64,000 nucleotides of DNA from Trissonchulus latispiculum. Taxonomy: Eukaryota > Nematoda > Enoplea > Enoplida > Ironidae. This document shows, one piece after another, positions 31,301 to 43,300 of this stretch; the stretch's first letter is position 1, and every line of letters starts with the position of its first letter. Below the pieces are notes generated by a model. It was not told the origin of the DNA and did not search any database. It saw nothing but the letters and a program-made list of their open reading frames with translations. The DNA lies in contig JASAND010012498.1 in the NCBI GenBank assembly GCA_030248195.1, forward strand, positions 26,867-90,866, given 5' to 3'. The position numbers and the translations under genes are program-made.

Positions 31301-34300
31301 TGACTTTTTGTGAATTTTCGGGGTGATTTTTTGTGAACATTGCTATATAATGTTCGCCATTTTAGTCGCGTCAATATGAGTCCAAGAGAAACGTAGCGGC
31401 TCATATTAGCCGTTTTTAGACTATTTTCAAATTTTCGGACTTTGACCATCTGTAAAAATCGAACCAGATCGAAATTCGGAAAAACATAAACTTGCTGCGT
31501 AAGTACGATTGCCTGGATCATCAAAAATAGTAGAGAAAAAATTTTCCAATGGACCGTTCGAAAAATCGAGTTTACACAAAATGGAAAAACCCGTAAGAGA
31601 AAGTAGATTTTTTCAGAGTTCATTTTTCCGGGCAAGTTTGGTATCATTCGAAAGGTCTAGGCGTGGAGAGTTCAAAAATGTAAATTTTAGTTCTAATTCC
31701 GTACCGTAGTTATGCCTAATTAGCACTTTTTCCAAATCCGCAAAGTGCCTTTGTAGCTCATGGGGGCTCTCCGGGCTCCCTCCCCCATGAAACACGGACG
31801 TCTCTGAACACGTGGAAGCAATGGGAAGGCTGCACACGCATTTTTGAGACAATTGCCAATTACCATTCTTCATGGTTTCCGTTTAGCCCTTTCTTCATGG
31901 AAAAATATGTGAACGGCCATACATAGCCATGGGAGAACCCTCACTTTCGAATTTTGGCTGGAACTTCTTTAGAGCTAGATTTGTGGTAAGTTTTTAGCCA
32001 GGGTTTTTTGGCTTTGACTTTGTCATCGAACTGGGCGACCAGTTACGGGTCACTCAAAACCACTGTTTTTTATTTGTGTTTTTTACTGTGTTTTCGCACA
32101 CTTTTTCTTAGAAAAACCCACATTTTCTTAGAAAAACACACATTTTCTTAGAAAAACACACTTAAAAACACACCAAGATTTTAAATTTCAGAAGCAAAAT
32201 TTTATTAATTTTTCAAAAGTTTTGAACTACAAAAGACACTTAGGAAAAATTTTTTTGCGCCTTCGGCGCAGCCTGTATCTTTACCCTTAAATGCGTCGAT
32301 TTTCCTGCGTTTCCTTATTATTTTACTGTCTCTGCTTTTGCAATCCTCTAGTACATATATAACACGAAATAGGGTCATGTCATTATGTTCTTGTCTTGGA
32401 TATTTCTATCAAAATGTTCACTTTACAAAGTTCAAACTTGTATTATTTAAAATTAAAAATTTAAACCTTGCCATTGTTGGTTCTTAGCAATTGTTAAAAA
32501 ATTTTCAATTTCTGGATGGTCTCCTCCCTTGTGTGCTTTCAGAAACATTTTAAGCGATTCTTAAATCGCATTACAAGTCAGAGAATATATATTTGGTTTC
32601 ATCTCTCTCTAGAATGACTAAAAGTATACATGAACAAGTAGGAAAAATGCTCCTTGCAGTCGCATGAAAAATACAATATGAGCCAGAAGGACAGCATTCA
32701 ATTCGGGAAAAGACAAGATTTAAAATGTATAATATGAGCCAGCATTTACTTATGTAAAGGACAAGATTTAAAAGCTTAATATGAGCAGCTCCCTTTCTCG
32801 GGCTCATATTGACGCCTTGGGAACGATGCTGTGTACGCAACTTAATCGATGTCAACGTATAAAATTAGAGCAAGTGTAAAAAATAGACATTGCTGAGAGC
32901 CGCCCTCCAGGAGCCTGCACAGAGTAACTTAACTTGCTACTTAGACTATTGATAATATCACACTATTTACATAATTACGTATTATATATTTACGCAACCG
33001 TAATCTGGGGTATTTTGACACAACGCAGTTTTCAGCAAGTCCTTTTTGTCATTGCAGCCAGCATATAGCATTAGCTAGCTGTCATATACCATTAGTTTCT
33101 GTCACAGGTCTGGTGTATTCAATAAACTTTATGTCTGACTGAATGCTCTATCAGAATCATATGAGCAAAAAAACAACTAAGACAGAGAGAAACACTCCCT
33201 GCGGGCTGTCCGTGCGGCGTCAATACGAGCCCGAGAAAGGGAGCTGCTCATATTAAGCTTTTAAATCTTGTCCTTTACATAAGTAAATGCTGGCTCATAT
33301 TATACATTTTAAATCTTGTCTTTTCCCGAATTGAATGCTGTCCTTCTGGCTCATATTGTATTTTTCATGCGACTGCAAGGAGCATTTTTCCTACTTGTCC
33401 TATTTCATTTTTGGGAATGAGGGAATGTGTAATGTGTTAATATGGTTTATTGACCATAACATTAACGCATACTGTTAAACTAAATGCTACCCCAGCAACT
33501 TGAACCAGGAACTGGTTCACGGTTGAACCAGTTGAACCAGATGAGATACGGCGTCGACAATATGCTCATCGTGTTCAGCGACCCCGATTTACTATATAAG
33601 GGCAAGCTTTCAGGCAGTTCCAATTTGTCTATTTCAAGTTACAGAGCGTGCTGCGGCTGCAGCGCAGCACGATAGCAGCACCGCACAGCGACGAGGATAC
33701 TCTCACCGTGTTCAGCGACCCCGATTTACTATATAAGGGCAACCTTTCAGGCAGTTTCAACTTGTCCATTTCAAATTACGGGGCGTGCTGCACGGTGCTG
33801 CACCTGCAGCGCAGCCGCGCAGCACGATAGCAGCACCGCACAACGACGATGGTACTCTCATCGTGTTCAGCGACCCCGATTTACTATATAAGGGCAAGCT
33901 TTCAGGCAGTTTCAACTTGTCCATTTCAAGTTACAGGGCGTGCTGCACCTGCAGCGCCGCAGCGCAGCACGATAGCAGCACCACACAGCGACGAGGATAC
34001 TCTCATCGTGTTCAGCGACCCCGATTTACTATATAAGGGCAAGCTTTCAGGCAGTTTCAACTTGTCCATTTCAAGTTACGGTGCGTGCTGCACGGTGCTG
34101 CACCTGCAGCGCAGCAGCGCAGCACGATAGCAGCACCGCACAACGACGATGATACTCTCATCGTGTTCAGCGACCCCGATTTACTATATAAGGGCAAGCT
34201 TTCAGGCAGTTTCAACTTGTCCATTTCAAGTTACAGAGCGTGCTGCACGGTGCTGCACCTGCAGCGTCGCTGCGGCCGCCGCATCGCAGTGCAGCGCAAT

Positions 34301-37300
34301 AGCGGCACCACACGGAGAAGCAAACATGCCTATCGTGTTCAGCGACCCCGATTTACTATATGTGGGCACCACCAAATGGCCGAAAATAGCCGTTTTTAGC
34401 GAATTTTCCCAACTTTGACCCTGGGCGAGGAACCACAGGCGCCATGCAGCCCGAGGGTCACATCCGTCGGTTTCGGCGATATGCTCATCGTTTTCAGCGA
34501 CCCCGATTTACTATATAAGCGCACCACCAAATGGCCGAAAAACGCCATTTTAGACGACTTTTTGACAATTTTCTATGTTGGGACCCTCGAAAATTCTCTA
34601 AGTCCGAATGTTCGTGAGCCCATGTTTGACAGTCTGTAGAAACCGCTAGAAGCCGAATTAGGCCAAAATAATCAATAGTGAACAGGTTCATGGTTTCGTT
34701 AACAAGATAATAATAGGTAAAGGTTACCACCATAAGGCATGTGAAAAATCAGTGTGCTAGAATAAGTAGCACGAGCGTAAAGGAGAAACACAAGAGAATA
34801 AAAAAAACCCCCACTTAGAAAGTAGGTCTGAAAAATGAAAATTTTCAAAGTTCATTTTTTCCGGGCAAGTTTGGTATCATTCGAAAGCTCTTGGCCTGGG
34901 GATTTCAAAAATGTAAATATTAGCTCTTAATTCCTTACCGTTAATTTGTTACGCCTAATTAAGCATTTTGAAAACACGCAATGTACCTTTTTGGCTCATA
35001 TTATGGGGCGCTCTCCGAGCTGCCCCATGATACGCTGTACGTATGTCGTAAAAATCGTTCTGAACTCGTTAAAATAGCGAAAATTCTATTTTCAGAAAAA
35101 CACACATTTTCTTAGAAAAACACACTTTTTCTTAGGAAAAAACACTGAAAAGAAGAGGTCCAAATTTGAAAAAAAATCCCTGCTCAAAACTCAAAAAATC
35201 AAACCTCAAAATTGGCAGCATCAGCAAAATTTACATGTTTTCAAAATATCAAGCTTGTTTGTTCAGTAAACAATTTCAGAAAAAATAACAGTAGGGACGG
35301 ACGACATTTCTAACTGGTCGTCTTTTCAAGAAATTCTGCACCAAATGAAAATATATCGAGAATAGAAGAATGCGGTGGCAACGAGTGGTGCAGTAATAGG
35401 CATCTTTTAAATAACCATCTTCCGGAAAAAAATAAGTAAGGCATATACGTAAGCTGTCTTCATTGGAAAGTATTTGAAAGTAAGTTGTAAGAACTTTCGG
35501 GGGAAATCGTAACAGAAATCGGAAAAGCGGGTGACACATAGCTCAGCTCTAACTTCTCTTGGTCTTCTCTATATCCGCAGGCCAAAACTTCATAACTTAG
35601 GATTCTCCAAAAGACGTTAATCCACAAAACGTTTTAGCAGATGTCGCGACAATTTCGCGAAATGTCGCACAACGTCGCGTAGAATACGCGACATTTCGCG
35701 AAGAGATAAATTTCAGCCAAAGCTACAATTTAAAAATTACCCAGAATTTTGGTAGATATGGAGAAACCCCCTCAAATTAGCTAACAGAAACTTTAGCTAC
35801 CGAACTTCGCGAAGTGTTTCGCGAAGTTCGCGAGACGTTTTCGCGAAAGGGAAGAAATTTCGCGAAATGCTTTCGCGAAATCTGGAGAAATTTCGCGAAG
35901 TTACGCGAACTTCGCATGCGACTTCGCGAAATTCAAATTTTGGTACGACATATCGCGAAAAATATACACAAATGTCGCAAAGCCTTCGCGAATTTCGCGT
36001 GCGCTCGCGACATTTCGCCAGATATGGGACTTCGCTTCAAACGCACTTTGGAATGAGCTGTACTGTATTCTCGCTTCGAAATATGAAACATTTCTCATTT
36101 TGATAACTGTTAACAAAGTGTAAGAAATAGGGCAAATCCCTAATATTTCGTTAATTAAAACATTTCAAAACATGAGACATGAAATTCTAAAAGAATGAAA
36201 TTAATAAATTTCATCACCGTTTCCTTAAATTATATATATTTTTGATAAGTACTCATAAAGCAGGAACTCGATAGATTCTGAAGACAAAACAAAAACTATT
36301 TTCGTTCCAAAATATGAAAAATTTTCTCATTTTGAAAACTGTTAACAATGGGTAGGGTAAGAAATTGGACAATTCCCTAATATTTCGATAATTAAAACAT
36401 TTAAAACATGAAACATGAAATTTTAACAGAACGAAATTAACAAATTTCACTGCTGCTTCCTTAAATAATATTTTTGAAACGTACTCAGAAAGCAGGAACT
36501 CGATAGATTCTGCAGACATGACAAAGCTATTCTCATTCAAAATATAATACATTTATTTATTCAATGTTAGTTCAATGCTAATACATAGATAAATCCCAAA
36601 ATATACACGTTAAGCTAGAGTAAGAATTAGTAAGTATTAGTACGGCTTCAATAGTACGTAGATATACAGTACATTTCATGAAATCCATGACTGGTGGCGT
36701 AATTTCCAAATTGGCGAAAACAGCAAAATGTCGCGAAGTATTAGCGATTTTCGCCAAAGTTGGCGAAAACTTCGAACAAAGTTGGCGAAAATTGCCGTCT
36801 CTTCGCGATATTTCGCCAATTTGGAAATTACGCCACCAGTCCTGGATTTCACGAAATGTACTGTACTTTAGTACGACATAGGTCGTAAAGACTTTAGTAC
36901 GACGACAGTCGTAAAATACTTTAGTACGACTAAAAGTCGTAAAAGGGTGGGGTAAAGAGCTAGGAGAGACCAATTTTGCAAAAACGTTGTTTTCTTAAAA
37001 CCCGTTAGTATGGAAGAGAGTATAGAAGGAATTATATACTTTCAAAATTATGAAGCATATAGCACATAAATTTTTCGCGATTATCATGAAAAAGGAAGAA
37101 ATAAAACCAGAAAAATTAGGAGGATAGATTTAGGTATGATGGAATCGGAATGGAATATAAATATAGCAGGCTCTTTTATGCGAATTTGAAAACGCAAGTG
37201 TGTGTTTAACGCAGTTCTCTGATCGGTTGCCGATATCTGGGGAGGGGGGTAGCGGTGCCGCATGGGGACACAGTGAATTCAATAGCAGGCTCTTTTATGC

Positions 37301-40300
37301 GAATTTGAGAAGGCAAATGAGTGTTTATTGCAGTATTCTGAATGGCTGATGATGTGCGGTAGGCCACGTTTGAAAAAAATCGATTTTTGGCCAGTCCGGA
37401 CCCTGGTCAGGGCGCCACAGGCCGCTGGATCCACTAAGGAGGGGCCCTCCAATGACAAAAAAAAGGTTCGCTTCACCAAGGGCTTTCATTTGATACCAAA
37501 CTTGGAAACTTTTTAAAAAATCGATTTTGGACCAGTCCGGACCCTGGTCAGGGCGCCACAGGCCACCGGGCCCACTGTGGAGGGGTCCTCCAATGACGAA
37601 AAATGTTCGCCTCACCAAGGGCTTTCATTTGATATCAAACGTGGCCACTTTTGGAAAAATCGATTTTTGACTATTTTGGACCGGTCCGGAACCTGGTCAG
37701 GGCGCCACAGGCCGCCGGGACCACTTTGGAGGGGTCCTCCAATGACAAAAAATGTTCGCTTCACCAAGGGCTTTCATTTGATACCAAACTTGGCCACTTT
37801 TGGAAAAATCGATTTTTGACTGGTTTTGACCGTGGTCAGTGCGCCACAGGCCGCTGGGACCACTTTGGAGGGGTCCTCCAATGACAAAAAATGTTCGCCT
37901 CACCAAGTGCTTTCATTTGATACCAAAGTTGGCCACTTTTGGAAAAATCGATTTTTGACCATTTTGAACCGGTCCGGACCCTGGCCAGGGCGCCACAGGC
38001 CGATGGGTCCACTTTGGAATGACAAAAATGTTCGCCTCACAAAGGGCTTTCATTTTATACCAAACTGGGCAACTTTTGGAAAAATCGATTTTGACCATTT
38101 TGGACCGGTCCGGACACCCTGGTCAGGGCGCCACAGGCAGCAGGGTCCACTTTGGAGGGGTCCTCCAATGACAAAAAATGTTCGCCTCGCCAAAGGCTTT
38201 CATTTGATACCAAATTTGCAAACTTTCGGAAAAATCGATTTTTGACCAGTCCGGACCCTGGTCAGAGCGCCACAGGCCGCTGGGACCACTTTGGAGGGGT
38301 CCTCCCCTCCTATGACAAAAAATGTTCGCCTCACCAACGGCGTTCATTTGATACCAAACTTGGCCACTTTTGGAAAAATCGACTTTTGACCATTTTGGAC
38401 CGGTCCGGACCCTGGTCACGGCGCCACAGGCCGCTGGGTCCACTTTGGAGGCCACTCCAATGAAAAAAATGTTCGCCTCACCAAGGGCTTTCATTTGATA
38501 CCAAACTTGGAAACTTTTTAAAAAATCGATTTTGGACCAGTCCGGACCCTGGTCAGGGCGCCACAGGCCGCTTGGTCCACTTTGGAGGGGTCCTCCAATG
38601 AAAAAAAATGTTCGCCTCACCAAGGGCTTTCATTTGATACCAAACTTGGAAACTTTTTAAAAAATCGATTTTGGACCAGTCCGGACCCTGGTCAGGGCGC
38701 CACAGGCCGCCGGGACCACTTTGGAGGGGCCCTCCAATGACAAAAAATGTTCGCTTCACCAAGGGCTTTCATTTGATACCAAACTTGGCCACTTTTGGAA
38801 AAATCGATTTTTGACTGGTTTTGACCGTGGTCAGTGCGCCACAGGCCGCTGGGACCACTTTGGAGGGGTCCTCCAATGACAAAAAATGTTCGCCTCACCA
38901 TGTGCTTTCATTTGATACCAAAGTTGGCCACTTTTGGAAAAATCGATTTTTGACCATTTTGGACCGGTCCGGACCCTGGCCAGGGCGCCACAGGCCGATG
39001 GGTCCACTTTGGAATGACAAAAATGTTCGCCTCACAAAGGGCTTTCATTTTATACCAAACTGGGCAACTTTTGGAAAAATCGATTTTGACCATTTTGGAC
39101 CGGTCCGGACACCCTGGTCAGGGCGCCACAGGCAGCAGGGTCCACTTTGGAGGGGTCCTCCAATGACAAAAAATGTTCGCCTCGCCAAAGGCTTTCATTT
39201 GATACCAAATTTGCAAACTTTCGGAAAAATCGATTTTTGACCAGTCCGGACCCTGGTCAGAGCGCCACAGGCCGCTGGGACCACTTTGGAGGGGTCCTCC
39301 CCTCCTATGACAAAAAATGTTCGCCTCACCAACGGCGTTCATTTGATACCAAACTTGGCCACTTTTGGAAAAATCGATTTTTGACCATTTTGGACCGGTC
39401 CGGACCCTGGTCACGGCGCCACAGGCCGCTGGGTCCACTTTGGAGGCCACTCCAATGAAAAAAATGTTCGCCTCACCAAGGGCTTTCATTTGATACCAAA
39501 CTTGGAAACTTTTTAAAAAATCGATTTTGGACCAGTCCGGACCCTGGTCAGGGCGCCACAGGCCGCTGGGTCCACTTTGGAGGGGTCCTCCAATGAAAAA
39601 AAATGTTCGCCTCACCAAGGGCTTTCATTTGATACCAAACTTGGAAACTTTTTAAAAAATCGATTTTGGACCAGTCCGGACCCTGGTCAGGGCGCCACAG
39701 GCCACCGGGCCCACTGTGGAGGGGTCCTCCAATGACGAAAAATGTTCGCCTCACCAAGGGCTTTCATTTGATACCAAACGTGGCCACTTTTGGAAAAATC
39801 GATTTTTGACTATTTTGGACCGGTCCGGACCCTGGTCAGGGCGCCACAGGCCGCCGGGACCACTTTGGAGGGGTCCTCCAATGACAAAAAATGTTCGCCT
39901 CACCAAGTGCTTTCATTTGATACCAAAGTTGGCCACTTTTGGAAAAATCGATTTTTGACCATTTTGGACCGGTCCGGACCCTGGCCAGGGCGCCACAGGC
40001 CGATGGGTCCACTTTGGAATGACAAAAATGTTCGCCTCACAAAGGGCTTTCATTTTATACCAAACTGGGCAACTTTTGGAAAAATCGATTTTGACCATTT
40101 TGGACCGGTCCGGACACCCTGGTCAGGGCGCCACAGGCAGCAGGGTCCACTTTGGAGGGGTCCTCCAATGACAAAAAATGTTCGCTTCGCCAAAGGCTTT
40201 CATTTGATACCAAATTTGCAAACTTTCGGAAAAATCGATTTTTGACCAGTCCGGACCCTGGTCAGAGCGCCACAGGCCGCTGGGACCACTTTGGAGGGGT

Positions 40301-43300
40301 CCTCCAATGACAAAAAATGTTCGCCTCACCAAGTGCTTTCATTTGATACCAAAGTTGGCCACTTTTGGAAAAATCGATTTTTGACCATTTTGGACCGGTG
40401 CGGACCCTGGCCAGGGCGCCACAGGCCGATGGGTCCACTTTGGAATGACAAAAATGTTCGCCTCACAAAGGGCTTTCATTTTATACCAAACTGGGCAACT
40501 TTTGGAAAAATCGATTTTGACCATTTTGGACCGGTCCGGACACCCTGGTCAGGGCGCCACAGGCAGCAGGGTCCACTTTGGAGGGGTCCTCCAATGACAA
40601 AAAATGTTCGCCTCGCCAAAGGCTTTCATTTGATACCAAATTTGCACACTTTCCGAAAAATCGATTTTTGACTGGTTTTGACCGTGGTCAGTGCGCCACA
40701 GGCCGCTGGGACCACTTTGGAGGGGTCCTCCAATGACAAAAAATGTTCGCCTCACCAAGTGCTTTCATTTGATACCAAAGTTGGCCACTTTTGGAAAAAT
40801 CGATTTTTGACCATTTTGGACCGGTCCGGACCCTGGCCAGGGCGCCACAGGCCGATGGGTCCACTTTGGAATGACAAAAATGTTCGCCTCACAAAGGGCT
40901 TTCATTTTATACCAAACTGGGCAACTTTTGGAAAAATCGATTTTGACCATTTTGGACCGGTCCGGACACCCTGGTCAGGGCGCCACAGGCAGCAGGGTCC
41001 ACTTTGGAGGGGTCCTCCAATGACAAAAAATGTTCGCCTCGCCAAAGGCTTTCATTTGATACCAAATTTGCAAACTTTCGGAAAAATCGATTTTTGACCA
41101 GTCCGGACCCTGGTCAGAGCGCCACAGGCCGCTGGGACCACTTTGGAGGGGTCCTCCCCTCCTATGACAAAAAATGTTCGCCTCACCAACGGCGTTCATT
41201 TGATACCAAACTTGGCCACTTTTGGAAAAATCGATTTTTGACCATTTTGGACCGGTCCGGACCCTGGTCACGGCGCCACAGGCCGCTGGGTCCACTTTGG
41301 AGGCCACTCCAATGAAAAAAATGTTCGCCTCACCAAGGGCTTTCATTTGATACCAAACTTGGAAACTTTTTAAAAAATCGATTTTGGACCAGTCCGGACC
41401 CTGGTCAGGGCGCCACAGGCCGCTGGGTCCACTTTGGAGGGGTCCTCCAATGAAAAAAATGTTCGCCTCACCAAGGGCTTTCATTTGATACCAAACTTGG
41501 AAACTTTTTAAAAAATCGATTTTGGACCAGTCCGGACCCTGGTCAGGGCGCCACAGGCCGCCGGGACCACTTTGGAGGGGTCCTCCAATGACAAAAAATG
41601 TTCGCTTCACCAAGGGCTTTCATTTGATACCAAACTGGGCAACTTTTGGAAAAATCGATTTTGACCATTTTGGACCGGTCCGGACACCCTGGTCAGGGCG
41701 CCACAGGCAGCAGGGTCCACTTTGGAGGGGTCCTCCAATGAAAAAAATGTTCGCCTCACCAAGGGCTTTCATTTGATACCAAACTTGGAAACTTTTTAAA
41801 AAATCGATTTTGGACCAGTCCGGACCCTGGTCAGGGCGCCACAGGCCACCGGGCCCACTGTGGAGGGGTCCTCCAATGACGAAAAATGTTCGCCTCACCA
41901 AGGGCTTTCATTTGATACCAAACGTGGCCACTTTTGGAAAAATCGATTTTTGACTATTTTGGACCGGTCCGGACCCTGGTCAGGGCGCCACAGGCCGCCG
42001 GGACCACTTTGGAGGGGTCCTCCAATGACAAAAAATGTTCGCTTCACCAACCAAGGGCTTTCATTTGATACCAAACTTGGCTACTTTTGGAAAAATCGAT
42101 TTTTGACTGGTTTTGACCGTGGTCAGTGCGCCACAGGCCGCTGGGACCACTTTGGAGGGGTCCTCCAATGACAAAAAATGTTCGCCTCACCAAGTGCTTT
42201 CATTTGATACCAAAGTTGGCCACTTTTGGAAAAATCGATTTTTGACCATTTTGGACCGGTCCGGACCCTGGCCAGGGCGCCACAGGCCGATGGGTCCACT
42301 TTGGAATGACAAAAATGTTCGCCTCACAAAGGGCTTTCATTTTATACCAAACTGGGCAACTTTTGGAAAAATCGATTTTGACCATTTTGGACCGGTCCGG
42401 ACCCTGGTCAGGGCGCCACAGGCCGCCGGGACCACTTTGGAGGGGTCCTCCAATGACAAAAAATGTTCGTCTCACCAAGGGCTTTCATTTGATACCAAAC
42501 TTGGCCACTTTTGGAAAAATCGATTTTTGGCCAATCCGGACCCTGGTCAGGGCGCCACAGGCCGCTGGATCCACTAAGGAGGGGCCCTCCAATGACAAAA
42601 AAATGTTCGCTTCACCAAGGGCTTTCATTTGATACCAAACTTGGCCACTTTTGGAAAAATCGATTTTTGACTGGTTTTGACCGTGGTCAGTGCGCCACAG
42701 GCCGCTGGGACCACTTTGGAGGGGCCCTCCAATGACAAAAAAATGTTCGCCTCACCAAGTGCTTTCATTTGATACCAAAGTTGGCCAAATCGATTTTTGA
42801 CAATTTTGGACCGGTCCGGACCCTGGCCAGGGCGCCACAGGCCGATGGGTCCACTTTGGAATGACAAAAAATGTTCGCCTCACAAAGGGCTTTCATTTTA
42901 TACCAAACTGGGCAACTTTTGGAAAAATCGATTTTGACCATTTTGGACCGGTCCGGACACCCTGGTCAGGGCGCCACAGGCCGCTGGGTCCACTTTGAAG
43001 GGGTCCTCCAATGACAAAAAATGCTCGCCTCACCAAGGGCTTTCATTTGATACCAAACTTGGTTACTTTTGAAAAAATCGATTTTTGGCCAGTCCGGACC
43101 CTGGTCAGAGCGCCACAGGCCGCTGGGACCACTTTGGAGGGGTCCTCCCCTCCTATGACAAAAAATGTTCGCCTCACCAACGGCGTTCATTTGATACCAA
43201 ACTTGGCCACTTTTGGAAAAATCGATTTTTGACCATTTTGGACCGGTCCGGACCCTGGTCACGGCGCCACAGGCCGCTGGGTCCACTTTGGAGGCCACTC

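Noticed and set aside
33484..34418. Overlapping ORFs with repeated VFSDPDLLYKGKLSGSFNLSIS
   Set aside because: They are translations of the tandem TATA-containing unit. Frames switch between units and no coding bias is visible.
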